A stretch of DNA of 64,000 nt. Source: Heracleum sosnowskyi (taxonomy: Eukaryota > Streptophyta > Magnoliopsida > Apiales > Apiaceae). Positions 12,301 through 24,867 of this stretch are shown one piece after another; positions within the stretch are counted from its first letter, which is position 1, and each line of letters starts with the position of its first letter. The stretch spans positions 81,539,178-81,603,177 of the forward strand of contig CM061241.1 in NCBI GenBank assembly GCA_030848705.1, in the 5' to 3' direction. Under the pieces are notes generated by a model. The model made no database searches. It saw only the letters and a list, made by a program, of their open reading frames with translations, and was not told the DNA's origin. The position numbers and the translations under genes were made by a program.

Positions 12301-15300
12301 TGTCCTACTCGTATTAAAATAGGTGCAGGATTTTTTCACTACCTAAGAAACTAGGAACAGAGATTGAAATGTTTAAAGGATTAATTCCTCACTAATGTAT
12401 TATAATTTTGTCTGCTGACACAGGGCTCACTATTAAAGCAATTAACAATTGCAAATAAAAGTATCGGCGGCGGTGTTATTGTTGTCCTTTCGGAAAGGGA
12501 CAAGGAGGATATGGAAATGGATATTGCAAAGCTTGAATTCGACTTCATGGGTACCTCTGTTATATGCAGAAGTGGTAGTCCTCTTATATTAGCTGATCTG
12601 AAGAAGGTGACACAGACGAATCCTATGTGTTAAACCCCCCCCCCCCCCCCCCAACACACATTCCCTCGCTCAGTTGAATTTAAATACCTTTTTTGTCATT
12701 TGTGACTATTTCTCTTATAACCAGGTTTCAGTTTCAAAGGCGCGTGCTATCATCGTATTAGCATCTGATGAAAATGCCGATCAGGTACGTAGTACCTATA
12801 CTTGCTGATGAACTAATTCATATGATGAAGAGTTATACTGTTTTGGCAAGCCAAATGTATTGATTTTGTTTTATGGAACTTTCTTTTTAGAGTGATGCAC
12901 ACGCTTTGAGGGTCGTGCTTAGCCTTACGGGAGTAAAAGAGGGATTGAGGGGTCATGTAGTTGTTGAGATGAGCGACATTGACAATGAACCCTTGGTAAA
13001 GCTTGTTGGAGGAGAACTCATTGAGACGGTGGTTGCACATGATGTTATTGGCCGATTGATGATTCAGTGTGCACTGCAGCCCGGTCTTGCACAGGTGAGT
13101 TTAATGTATATTCTTAAATTAGTTATGCATAGTACAATAGCACTAGTTATTGGGTTATCTTTCTTAGCTTCTTCTTGCAGCTCAAGTGACCTCTTATCGA
13201 TGTTCATTTCCGTGTTTTTTATTTATTATTTTAAATATTTAGAAGTGTCTATACAAACTTAGACCCTTTAAATGTTGACAGTTGCACATTTTCATGTTTT
13301 ACTTTATCCACTACTTGCTACGCATTTGAAAGGACTACATTTGTGAAGCTTTTAGCTTAAGCAGCAAAGGGATAATGTACTTGGCCTAAATATGGTGCAG
13401 AGCTTAATATTTATGCAATATTTTATTCATTGCCTGGTCTCCTTTACTTTACCTCTCAAGACATTCTTTAAGAAGTTGCAGCAAACATGTTGCTGAACAT
13501 GTATTAATGTATTATCCACTTGGCGTGACTTCCAGTTTATTTAAAAAGGACGATTGCCATTGCAGATTTGCTTCCCATATTTAATTCAAATAAAACTTTA
13601 TTTTCTGATTTTATTTGAAATGACATTAGTGATTGCTTCTTTGTTGCTGTGGCAGATCTGGGAAGATATTTTAGGGTTTGAAAATGCAGAATTTTATATC
13701 AAAAGGTGGCCTAAGCTGGATGGTCTGCATTTCGAAGAAGTGCTTGTTTCATTTCCCGATGCAATTCCTTGCGGAGTAAAAGTTGCTGCTGATGGTGGGA
13801 AGATAATCTTAAATCCTGATGATAAATATGTGCTAAAAGAAGGTGATGAAGTCATTGTTATTGCTGAGGATGATGATACATATGCCCCTGGTCCCATAGC
13901 AGAGGTCAGTTATATTCTCTTGCTGCTGTATATCACTCTGTTTTAGGCCTAAAGGGCAGAACTTAAATAGCCGTGTAACCGGAAACTCATGCATCCATAC
14001 ATGTTTATCTTTGAATAAATATTATATGCTCCACATGCTTATAATCATCACAAGTTCCATACAGACTTACACTTGAGGTATGATCTTTAGATTCTGCTCC
14101 ATAAATTCCTCCCGTGCTTGATTTTGTTGATCTATGTTAGAACTTGTTCTACAGGTCTAACTGAGCAGAAGTTATTTGTCTGATAAGTTTCTTAATGTAA
14201 AAGTAAAACAAGTTACCAAAAACTGAATTTATTTCTCACCCTTGTAATGTTAAATGAAAATGTGATATATCTTTAAGTAGTTGCCTGAACATTTGAAATT
14301 TAAATGTCAGATTCCTTATCTAGCTTCAATATGATGCACCTTTGGTTGGTATTTTGTAAATGTGAAGTCGGATTATTGTTGAAGAGGCAGAGTTTCAAAA
14401 TGGTTGGGTAATATGATTAGTAAGTAGTGATCAATGACCTTAAAGCTGCTAATATTGCTTCAAGTTAAAACTTACAGTATAGGCACTTAACTTGGACAAA
14501 GATATAGAAATACATGCTGGCCTTGTTTTAATTATGTATTTGGTGCACCTAACACAGTTAGACTAAATTTTGTCGTCTTGTCAATTCTTTCTTATGCAGG
14601 TTCAGCGAGGTCTTTTCCCTAAAATATCTGACCCTCCAAAATATCCTGAAAAGATCTTATTTTGTGGCTGGCGGCGGGATATTGATGACATGATCATGGT
14701 AATTAATCTTCCAATCATATTAATCTTGTTTCGGATCTATCACGTCTATCTTGCTACACACATATTGTTAAAATGAAACATTTAAGACTGGGATATTTGT
14801 TATCGTGGCTGGGTAATGTCCGGTCTCTCAGTGAGCCTGCTGGGTGGTGTCCCAGTAATAAGAAGAAGAAAAAAAGTGACCAACAGTGAGAAAAATGGGT
14901 TGATAATGCACATGGTTAAAATTTCTTGGGAGAATCAACTTTCTTAAATATCAGGACTGTGGTGTAGATAACTCAATTCGAACTTAAATTTTGAGACTCA
15001 ACACAAGCGGCCAAGCCCTTGTACAGTTCATCAGAACCCATCAGGATCTCAGAGAGTACACAGAATTCCAACCTTCATCAGAACCCCCTAATTACAAATA
15101 TAAGCGAACTAGGTATATATTTGGTTCAAGTGTTGCAAACATGGATCTCAGAGAGTGGTTAAGCTCGAACTTTCACAAGGTTGAGTATAGTGAAAATAAA
15201 ATTGGTTGAGGTGTAGTAAAAATAATATTTCTGAGTACAAGTTCTTGAAAGAAGACAAAATTCCTTATAAAGTATTATTCCGAGAACAACTTTTAATTTT

Positions 15301-16923
15301 TTTTCATGAAGTTTCTAAACATATAATTTTGTTGAAGCCCATCTATATACTGAACATTTTACTGTTTATCAGGTTTTAGAGGCATTATTGGCCCCAGGTT
15401 CTGAACTGTGGATGTTCAATGAGGTGCCAGAGCAAGAAAGAGAGAAGAAGTTAATCGATGGTGGGCTTGATGTGGGCAGACTAGAGAACATAAAACTTAT
15501 ACATCGTGAAGGGAATGCAGTAATCAAACGGCATTTAGAAAATCTTCCTCTGGAGACTTTTGATTCTGTAAGGTTTTGGATCCCATTACAGAGTTCAATT
15601 AAAGAATATGAGAAACAAAGAGACAGCTAGTGCCATATTAGTCCACTCGTTCTGAATTAATTTTATCCTCTGCTTTGGAAAGGACTCTTAGCAAAATATG
15701 TGTGGGCAGTAAGTTTTTGCCCATTACTAACTCTAAATGGATCAGATTTTAATTCTTGCAGATGAATCTGTAGAAGATTCCATTGTGCATTCTGACTCGC
15801 GGTCTCTTGCTACACTCCTCCTTATTCGAGACATTCAGGTAACTATTTGCATTGAGCTTTTCCCGTATATGGATCGCTAAGCATAGATGTAACCTTTGGG
15901 CATGTATTCTGATTGCCGCACTATTTTTTATTATGGTCTAAGTCTTACTATTTCTCCCTATAATCAGGGTAAATGCTTAAAGATGGCAACTGGCAAGTGC
16001 CTTTTTATTTGAGTGCGTTCGTTAGAGCTATATGTACTGTTTCGTCGTGGACACTTCCAATTTTATAAAACGATGATTTACTTATTCCTATATTTGTGGA
16101 TTTCAGTCAAAGCGACTCCCTTACAAAGATAGGAAATCGACGCCTTTACGACATTCTGGGTTTTCTCACAGCTCATGGATCCGTGAAATGCAACAAGCTT
16201 CTGATAAATCAATAATAATAAGTGAGATCCTGGATTCTAGGACAAGAAACTTGGTTTCAGTGACCAGAATTAGTGATTATGTGCTTTCAAATGAGCTGGT
16301 GAGCATGGCTCTTGCAATGGTAGCTGAAGACAAACAAATAAATAGAGTGCTCGAGGAGCTTTTTGCTGAAGAGGTAAGCTTTCCCGTCTCTTATTTCGAT
16401 ACCGTTTTTAATTTTTCAACGCCAACTATTGGCAATTTTTAAATTGATACCCTGAGATATATACTAGTGCACAAGTACTAGTCTGGAGTTGGAAATGTTT
16501 ATGCAACTTTCTATTAAATAAAACCCCAGATATATTTGTTCTAGAGCTTATTGATGATGCTTGAGCTGGTCTTATTAACTTAGCCTTAAATGTATGTGCA
16601 ACTAAAAGATATAAGATTGTAAATGAATAAAGTGATTTTGTTTCCTAAAATCTATATGTACTGTACCAGCTTACAAGATCTTAATGGCTGCTTACTACTT
16701 GCAGGGAAGTGAAATGTGTATAAAACCTTCAGAGTTCTATCTTTATGACCAGGAAGAACTCTGCTTTTATGACATTATGATCAGGGGTCGGCAGAGAGAT
16801 GAAATTGTTATCGGTTACCGTCTTGCAACTGCAGAACGCGCTGTTATTAATCCCGTCAACAAATCAGCATCAAGAAAATGGTCGATAGATGATGTTTTTG
16901 TTGTCATCTCATTGGGTGAATGA
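9346..16923 (+). CDS. POLLUX: POLLUX/DMI1-type nuclear-envelope ion channel, 12 exons
   Basis: Exons are 9346-9939, 10037-10105, 11125-11751, 12424-12606, 12725-12784, 12891-13094, 13656-13904, 14600-14698, 15373-15567, 15746-15838, 16107-16373 and 16705-16923. Every exon is a multiple of three and joins GT-AG, giving about 952 aa. The protein has a long Ser/Pro/Thr-rich N-terminus with YPSFLG, a first hydrophobic segment (about 199-217), further membrane segments (AISLYVVLFTLLIPFVLYKYL and AKLLALLFATIFLIGFGGLAL), a pore loop with ADSGNHAD at 362-369, then GGMLIFAMMLGLVSDAI and a C-terminal RCK-like regulatory region (HILILGWSDKLGSLL and later). POLLUX/DMI1 channels sit in the nuclear envelope and are needed for nuclear calcium spiking in root symbiosis. 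POLLUX rather than CASTOR is chosen from YPSFLG and the RCK-region wording. The N-terminal region is longer than in Medicago DMI1 (882 aa). All exons look intact. Confidence 0.95.
10640..11053. mobile_element. hAT-like MITE in POLLUX intron 2
   Basis: The element opens with GGCCTGTTTGGCCAAGGTG and closes with an inverted TGTGTTTGGGGTATCAC. The flanking ~50 bp also match in inverted order (GATAAGAGCTTATGA against CATATAAGTGATAAGT-like blocks). The TGTTTGG ends suggest a hAT-type non-autonomous element. I could not settle the target duplication. Confidence 0.5.
12633..12652 (+). repeat. Poly-C tract in POLLUX intron 4
   Basis: A run of about 19 C residues begins some 26 bp after the exon 4 donor at 12607. 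It is probably length-variable and could reflect sequencing slippage. No function is inferred. Confidence 0.8.
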
Positions 16924-18033
16924 AAGAGGAACAATAGTTAGTTGCAGTTGTAAGATGTAGCAAAGATTTTGGCTGATACAGAAAGTTGTTGCAGTGACGG
17001 AACTTGAATGACTTAACTCAGATCAATTTGACCCAGACGGCAGCTGCAGAAGGTGTTTTGTACAAATGCAACAACGAAAATTCATTGTTAAACTTGAATA
17101 GAAACTCAGGTCATTTAAGTGTTAGAAGATTAGTTTTGTGGGGATAAAGATAAACCCCTCCCAAGCCTTTTTCATTTTGTTGCTATCTGGAATGTGTACC
17201 CTTTGTCGTACACCGACATTTTGTCTTGAGAGCGGTACTTGAATTTTTACTAAGAAAAATGCATGCATGTATATCACTATTTGAAGCTTTAGTCATGTAT
17301 TTTAGTCGGTTTTCGAGTTTGGATTATTTTTTCTGCCATGACAAATTAATTGTTCAGATCGACTATCAAGAAACACTTACGATTTTCATACCCACTTATA
17401 CAAGAAAAGAAAGATTTACAGGGGATACACTCTCAACACTGGTTGAAACAAATCCTTCTAATTTTCCTAAAATAGATGCAGCAAAATATGGAAAAAGAAT
17501 ACTATATATCTCTCTTCTGCAAGAAGCTTAAAAATAATTGATCAAGTAGTTGGGCTGTCCAGCAACCTCTTCTAGAATATGTCCATCATTCCCACAACCA
17601 AATGTTCCATCATCATGGCTTCAACTTCCCACTTTGAACTCACATTCCCTGCATTTTTTTCAATTTTTTAATGTCATTGAAAATGATCAGATAACTACCA
17701 GTAACATTTATATATATAACAATGGAGGTAGGTCCAAAACATTAGATTGCCGTAAATTTCTGCTATGATTAGTGATAGAAAATTATATGTTTGTTTATCG
17801 TCGGAATACCCTCTCCTCATGGTAACAAAAGGTCTAATTTCGAGTATACGTGAACATTTTGCGCATGAGTTTATATTTTTACGTATGAGTTTATATAGGA
17901 AAGGCCATGGTAAAATGAAACAATTTTTGCAACAATTTATATATTTTTTATAATAAATTATTGATTATCATAATATGTTTTTAGAACCTGAGTAATATAT
18001 GGACAAATGTTTGTCACTTTTTGTTGATTTCTT
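16924..18033. other. Convergent spacer, POLLUX 3' end to glyoxalase-like gene
   Basis: It holds the 3' UTRs of two convergent genes. Short open frames occur on the plus strand (for example 17226-17531) but resemble no family I know. A more GC-balanced patch at 17540-17650 could be untranslated exon sequence of the minus-strand gene. Confidence 0.4.
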
Positions 18034-18848
18034 TTAACCAAAATAAGGGTGAAAATAATGAGACTTACCACAAGGGGAAGGCAATGCAGTGTTGTTGCTG
18101 AGAGTTGTTGACTTTGGAATAGGGCATGAGGAAAGGCCAGACAGAGGAAGAATAGGCAGGTTTTGGCAATTGCAAATTTCGATCATGTAACCATCCGGGT
18201 CATGGAAAAACAGCTGATCCACCACCACGCCGCCTTCTGTCACCACCGCTGTCGCGTATTGGATGCCCATTGCCACCAGTTGTTGAATAATGAGGTTCAT
18301 GTTTGAGCATTGGAAGGAAATGTGGTTGTCTTTTGGATTTATTTTCTGACCCTGTTTTGTCACAGCATCTTTCACTTCTAGCAAATGTATGCCAATCCCA
18401 TGGTTGAACAACCTTGAAAATTTAACAAAATATTCTTCTCAAAACACAATCTCTAATCAAATTATACAAGCTACACAAAATTAATCACGAAAAGGCCCGT
18501 TAGAGGAAATTTAACGACATACCAAGCTCCTTCGAAATCAAACGAGGACGGACGTTTAACGAGCACGAATCCCAAAACATCCTGGTAGAATTTAACCGAT
18601 GTAGGGAGAGATTTGCAAACATAAGAAACATGATTTAGAGCTAGGAGTGGCACTTCTTGCTTTGTTGGTGTTAATGAAGATGACCAGCTTATAATCTCTT
18701 CTATTTCTCCGCTAACATGTTCTTTTCCCATTTTTATGTTTCGTAAAATAAAACTCACTTGTTTATCTCGCAAGATCAATACAAATAAATCGTTTTCTTT
18801 GTAACGTTGTATGGAATCAAGTTCCAGAGACTCATATATATAAGCCAT
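18034..18848 (-). CDS. Glyoxalase I-like / vicinal oxygen chelate protein, 2 or 3 exons
   Basis: Exon 1 runs from the start to 18523 and exon 2 from 18412 downward, joining in phase at FDFEGAW/LFNHGIGIHL. The protein follows the plant GLYI-like pattern: LNHVSYVCKSLPTSVKFYQDVLGF, then HISFQCSNM, then DPDGYMIEICN near the end. The metal-site positions of this fold (His of LNHV, His of HISF, Glu of MIEI) are present. Such proteins are small cytosolic, nuclear or plastid enzymes that process glutathione adducts of methylglyoxal or related carbonyls; activity cannot be read from sequence. The first ATG in frame is at 18848, but family members usually start only a few residues before the first domain, so the ATG at 18731 (MGKEHVSG) is the likelier start. 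A strong donor, GTAAGT, follows LPSPCG near 18070, so a third short exon may replace the KSHYFHPYFG end. Confidence 0.8.
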
Positions 18849-19034
18849 TGCACAGATCAATTGACAATAATAAAATAATAAATACTAAATTGATTAGTCC
18901 TAGTTGACAGATATGTTCGAAAAATAAATCCAGCTCAGACAGACGTGACAAGCACAAGGTGTTATCTAATTGGCCTAGTATGCATGTTGCGCTTTATCCA
19001 ACCACGTATGAACTTAAGTAACTACTATTAATTA

Positions 19035-19223
19035 CTCCACCGTCCACTCAATTCTTCTTTATATCGGGGATGGGGCTAGTCACGCATTTTAATGTTTTTT
19101 TAATATATATTTAAAAAAAAAAGTTTTAAAAAAGAATTATAAAACTATACTTTATAAAAGTCTTAAAATACATGTCATGCAGTGTAAAAAAATTATAAAA
19201 ATAAGAGGGACGAAGGGAGGGAG
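19035..19223. mobile_element. Stowaway-like MITE
   Basis: About 189 bp between TA dinucleotides. The left end is CTCCACCGTCCACTCAA and the right end is GGGACGAAGGGAGGGAG, imperfectly inverted copies. An internal block ending in TTAAAATACATGTCA recurs in the neighbouring element at 19626-19860. Confidence 0.6.
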
Positions 19224-19625
19224 TATACATTTTCTACACTTAATTTCTCACGTTAAGTCGTTAACCCGAGAAATAAGTTACAATTATAAGTAGTTAAGTG
19301 TGGTTTTGATCTTGAGAATCTTCATAGATATATGACATTTTACTTCATTATTTCAAGTTAAGGGTAAGTGTGTACGGATAAGAATATTATTAATTAATTA
19401 CTTAAATTACAAAACCATGTTGCTTCTAGATTTCAAGTTTCGACCTATACATCCATAAAAATATTGGCAAAAATTATTAACTTGTTCGGCAAAAATTATA
19501 AACTTGTTCGGAAAGAAATCGGCATCAACAGCTAGTCTTATTCATTCTATTCAATTTTATTTTATTTTGAAAAGCTCGAAACGTGTTGATTTTATAAATA
19601 TATGCAGCTGTACATATAGTAGTAC

Positions 19626-19860
19626 TCATGTCCCCCGAGTTCTTTACATTGGGGGACGGAGGTTCGACACGTATTTTAAGACTCCTATAAAATATATTTT
19701 CATAAATTATTTTAAATATTTTTTTCTTCTGAATAAAAGAATAATGTTTAAATTTTTATTTAGAAAAAGAAAATTTTAAAAATAAGTTGTAGAATTATAC
19801 TTTATAGAAGCCTTAAAATACGTGTTAAAAAACTGTAAATAAATAAGAGGGACAGAGGGA
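19626..19860. mobile_element. Related MITE copy with a rearranged left end
   Basis: It shares the body of the MITE at 19035-19223 (ACGTATTTTAAG on the left, CTTAAAATACGTGTTA on the right, ending GAGGGACAGAGGGA). The left end has a small hairpin, GTCCCCC to GGGGGAC, instead of the expected TIR. Exact limits are uncertain. Confidence 0.45.
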
Positions 19861-20755
19861 TTAATTCTCAATAATAGAGTATTATCATAGTTTGTCAATG
19901 TATACAGTTTGGTAAAGAACAACTTTTTAAATACTTTTTTAAACATATTCCAATATTCATGTACACATTTATTCGTAAAATACGAACTTTAAATTCCTAA
20001 CTTTTACCATGCCACACCGAGTCTCATCACCCGAAACAGGAAATGGATTTTAATAAAAAATTCGTGAGGTATCTAATTTAATAATCGAAACTAAAAAAAC
20101 AAGATTTGTTGCAAAAATGAACTTGAGGTTTCAACCTATTAAATTAGTAAAAAGTAAATCTGACTTGAGAGAAATTAATTAAAAATGCAAATTGTTGTTA
20201 GACATGATTATAACCTACGACTTTGTCTTAATGTCCAACATAGTACAACCCACGAGGATATGACTAGATCATACATCACTTACCTGTACTTTTAACAAAT
20301 ACACCCTGGATTTATTCACAATTATCAGCTAACCCATCAGCCTAATTTTTTAACAACTAATTTTGACTTGAGCTCATAAACTTGTTACATGTATCAACTG
20401 GAATTAATGATTAATTAGCACTATATTAAAAAAACACACAACCGACTTAATTTTCATTCCATTTACAATATATTTATAGATGCGCATTGGACAAATTTTA
20501 GCGTAAATTATAAAATTCATTTCGTTGCTTTCTGACATCAAGCATTTTAAATAATTTATTTATTACAGATCAGGAGTTTTCTAGACCATCAACCCACGTA
20601 GAAAAGCAGAAGAGATTGGATTAATTAAGTATACCAACCCTAATATTAAAACTTAACAATATCACATATTTTCAAATTAGACTGTGACACCTAATCCTAG
20701 AATATTAAGAGTCAACATTCCATTTCATACACTCTAAAATCTGAATAACATTTTA

Positions 20756-21005
20756 GGGAACATTTGGTTCGTGGTTAATGAGCCCGATTAATGGGAATCA
20801 GAATCTTAAATTTAAATGATAGTATTTGAATTAATATATTAGACTTTTAGTTGCTTGGATTCTGGAATGAGAATCACAATCCCTCTAAGTGGGTACTTCA
20901 AACCTATATTATTTTTTTTATTTTCATTTCATTCTCATTAATCCTCATTTTCAAATTCTCCATTCTCATTCTCGATTCCAATATTTATGATATATCCAAA
21001 CACTC
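20756..21005. mobile_element. Possible hAT-like MITE
   Basis: The left end GGGAACATTTGGTTCGTGG and the right end (inverted) GGAGTGTTTGGATATAT share a TTTGG core. The interior contains inverted stretches around GATTCTGGAATGAGAATC and CATTCTCATTCTCGATTCC. I found no clear target duplication. Confidence 0.35.
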
Positions 21006-21248
21006 CATTAATTAACATTTGAATAATCAAAGAAAAAACAAAATAATATGGTGAAAAAGTTAGTACATTTTAAGAAAATAAATAGTAACTAGGTAGATCA
21101 TAGATGGCGGCTTTAACTTTTAAGAGGCAGGTAACACAATAAAAAAAGGTGGTACGGACTTATAAATTTTTTGTTAAGTGTCTAATTAAGAGTATTAGAG
21201 CAAGTCCAACAATGTCCTAGTTGGTTACTTATAAATATTATATAATAA

Positions 21249-22873
21249 CTAGCTTATAGCCCGTGTAATGCACGGTTACTTAAATTTTATTTATTTATAA
21301 ATATATTTAATTACAACTATTTTTATGTTTTGACTTTTTAGAAAATCCAATCCTAATATAATATCTTTTAACTTATATCATTTTTAGATAATAACTTCTT
21401 TTTATATGATATAATCTTGATCATGTATTTTTAAAAGTATTGGATCTAACGGTTGAGAATGTTTTGGCGGTATTTAGGACCAAACTACCATGATAACATC
21501 ATTAATTTTTCTTAATATTTATAATTTTTTTAATTTATCATTTTTTAAAATATTTATTGCTAAAATATAATATACTCTTTTTTGTAATATGTTAAAGATG
21601 CGGGAACTTTGAACTTTTGAGGAAAAAAAATATCAATTAAAATATAATTTTTTTTTTGTAATAGTTCTTGTTTTAAAGTAGTACACCGTGATCAAAATTC
21701 TGTATAAATTTCAATTTTTATAGTATATCTGGTAAATATCTATGTTATTATATTAAAGACTAAATAATGAAAGCTTCCTTATAAGTTAAGTTTGGTCGCT
21801 TTGTTTGATCACTCAATACATAATCGTTGAATCTTTCAAATTAAATTGTTGAAAAACGTTAGATATAACAATAAAATTATCATGTAGAATGATCTAAGGT
21901 TTGAATCTACCAACAACATATTAAAATTTATAGGTTTTTTTGAAAAATAAGAATTTTTTAATTTTTTCTTGCAGACATATGTTATTTGATAATATTTTTT
22001 GTAAAGTACGATTTTTCAGAAAAGTACTATACTAATTGATTAGCAAACTTTTAAAGTTTCGAATTTAATAATATACAATTTATATAGGTTTAAAAAGTTT
22101 GGCATCTTCTGTAGCTGAGTCTAAAATTTCAAAATAAGGTTTTTTTTAATATGAATATAGTTTTGCTAACAATGAAATTAGGTTTGTATGAGTTCTTATA
22201 AAACAAAATCACCATTTACGTATAATTTATTATTTAATAATAAATAATATTTGATTAGTTATGATATAAAACTTAATAAAATAGGATTAAAAATATGCAC
22301 AATTTTATAAAATTTTATCCTCGTATTATTATATTCTTTGTTAATTTAAATTTTTCTTAGATTGATTTTAATTTTGAACATAGATTTCTAAATTTAAAAT
22401 AGTTAGAAAAAAGTAATTAAATTGGTGTTAAAATAATGATGACATAATAATTAATATTAGAATTTAAATATTCACTTTATTAATTTGGGTTTTATCTTTT
22501 GTTTTAAAAATCAGATTTTGACGATTTTACACCCCACATGAAGATAACTAAATTATCTTTAATTAAAAGATGGTTTAACAATTTTTATCTAGGTGGAATT
22601 GTCCATGGAAGAGAAAAGAAAGTCACGAATTTTTTACATGGAGAATTCTATTCAATATAGAAAACTTATTTATATTTGGTATATTTGGTTTAAATTATCA
22701 AAATACACCTTTTAGAATTTAAATATAATCCTATTATTAATAAAATAAACTTTTTTAATATTTGATCTAACGATTTTCATTTATCTAGTTAAAATCTAAT
22801 GGTCCTTATTAATTTGGTTGTCTACGACCAAAATTTGGGATAAGATCTCTATTATGATTATTATATATAAGGA
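21249..22873 (-). mobile_element. Non-autonomous Helitron
   Basis: On the minus strand the 5' end is TCCTTATATATAATAATC, preceded by A (22873/22874). The 3' end is CTAG (21252-21249), followed by T, with a hairpin CCGTGCATTACACGG 7-8 nt before it. These are the A|TC...CTAG|T hallmarks of Helitrons. The body is AT-rich and codes for nothing. Confidence 0.75.
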
Positions 22874-24516
22874 TTTAATATAATAAGGATATCAAGTATA
22901 TACGAATATAAGTATCTTAGTAACTGCTTTTACTTTTAATGTTTCGGTTTTATTTACGGTGTAAATAAAATTTTAAAATACATTATTACTTAAAAATTAT
23001 TAAATAGAATAAAAATTATGTTATGATTATATAAAATTTTATTCTCATATTATTATATTTTTAATCGATTTGAATTTGTTCTTAATTAATTTTGATACTT
23101 TATTGAAAGAAACATAAAATTTCTATATTTAAAAGAATTAGTGAAAAAATAAATAAATTGTTGCTAAAATAATAAAAAAAATTATTAAAATTTAGATACT
23201 CACTTTAATATTTGGGTTCTATCCTGAGTTTTAGAAATTGAATTTTGACGATTTTACAACTCATGCGAAACTAATAAAATTATCTTTAATTTAATGATGG
23301 TTTAATAATTATTATCTAACTTGACCAGTTGACCTACCCATAAAATAAACTGAAAAGAAAAGATGGTTAAGAAGTTTTACACAAAGAATTCAATTCAATA
23401 TAGAAAACCAATTTATAATTGGTTTAAATTATCAAAGCACACTTCTTAGTATTTAAATATAATCCTACATTTAATCAAATACACATTTTAATAATATAAG
23501 TATTATATTCAAAATTATCGTTTATGAATATGAAACCCTCAACATTTTAATAATATTTTGATATTATCCTTTTATGTTTGTTATATGTAAAAAAAATATA
23601 ATTATAATTTGGATTAATCGAATTGTTATGTTCCTTCAAAAAAAAAAAGTGTTTAAATTTATTCATGTACAGGAGTTCTCCTAAGTCTCTTATAACGTAG
23701 GGTATCATTGTAATTGATATAAATTGTTATCTTGATTTTTGGTTTAACAATTATTATCTAACTTGAACTATACATAAATTCAAGAGAAAAGATATTTAAG
23801 AATTTTTACATAGAAAAATTTTAAATTATCAAAATACACTTATTAGTATTTAAATATAATTCTATTATTAATCAAATACACTTTTTAATATTAGATCTAA
23901 CAATTCTCATCGATCAATAATTATTAATTTGGTTGTATATTGATCGTACACGGACCAGATCGATTTTAATTTTTTCTTAAATTGATTTTAATATTTTATT
24001 TAAATAAACAAAGAATTTATAAATTTAAAAGAATTAGGGAAAAAAAAATTAAATTAGTGCTACAATAATAAAAAAATATTTATTAAAATTTAGATAATAA
24101 CTTTACTATTTGGGCTCTTGGGTTCTATCTTGAGTTTTAGACAACAGATTTTAACGATTTTACAGTCCACGCGAAGCTTAAAAAATTATCTTTAATTTAA
24201 TGATGGTTTAATAATTATTATCTAACTGCAACTATCCATAAAATAAAGAGAAAAGATAATTACGAATTTTTACATAAAGATTTCTATTTAATATAGAAAA
24301 CCCATTTATAATAGGTTTAAATTATCAAAATACACCTTTTAGTATTTAAATACTATCCTATTATTAATCAAATACAATTTTTAATATTATATCTGACGGT
24401 CCTCATCGATTTGAATATTTATAGTTTTATAATCCAACGGATCGTATACTTTTGGTAGTACAGTGACCGACCAAAGTTTTGGATAAGATCTCCCTTACGC
24501 TTATTATATATAAGGA
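22874..24516 (-). mobile_element. Second Helitron-like copy in tandem
   Basis: A second 5'-type end, TCCTTATATATAATAAGCG, lies at 24516 on the minus strand. The body repeats blocks of the copy at 21249-22873, for example TTTGACGATTTTAC near 22515 and 23245, and AATATAGAAAACC-type blocks near 22660, 23397 and 24290. The base before this 5' end is C rather than A, and no separate 3' terminus is seen, so the copies look head-to-tail with a shared 3' end. Confidence 0.5.
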
Positions 24517-24867
24517 GTTAATGTGTCATAGTGATTTAGAGACTTGATTTCTTGTAGGAACTCCAACAACATTACTTATATTCATTCTCTATTATTATTA
24601 TAATAATATATTTGAAAAGAGAGAGAAAAGGAGTGGAAGAAAGAGAGAGAAAAGAAAAGTAGAAAAGGAGGGAAGTGAATTTTTTATTCATGGAAATTAA
24701 ATAAGTAATGACCAGTGGTTACCTATTAATAGGTAATGAGATGGATGTCCTAGTGATTTAGGTAACCACTAGGACATTGTTGGAACATCATTTTTTGCTA
24801 AATTACTTATAATTGAGCTTAGGACATGATATAAGTAAGCTGTTGGACTTGCTCTTAACATAATAAA

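Larger units (their letters stand above)
18849..21194. other. AT-rich spacer with MITE fragments
   Basis: No gene recognised. Three MITE-like elements are listed separately; the rest is low-complexity AT-rich DNA. Confidence 0.5.
21198..24854. mobile_element. PIF/Harbinger-like TIR element, split by Helitrons
   Basis: Both ends carry the inverted repeat GAGCAAGTCCAACA, flanked by TTA (21195-21197 and 24855-24857), the target type of PIF/Harbinger and Tourist MITEs. Without the inserted DNA (about 21249-24516) the element would be only some 390 bp, a MITE size. The remaining right part (24517-24854) is non-coding and partly purine-rich (GAGAGAGAAAAGG-type run near 24615-24670). Confidence 0.7.

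Noticed and set aside
14780..15240. Possible SINE in POLLUX intron 8 (GC-richer patch GGTCTCTCAGTGAGCCTG)
   Set aside because: No A/B boxes, poly-A tail or target duplication could be recognised.
17226..17531. 101-codon open frame after POLLUX
   Set aside because: No recognisable motif, no splice partners, and it lies in probable 3' UTR DNA.
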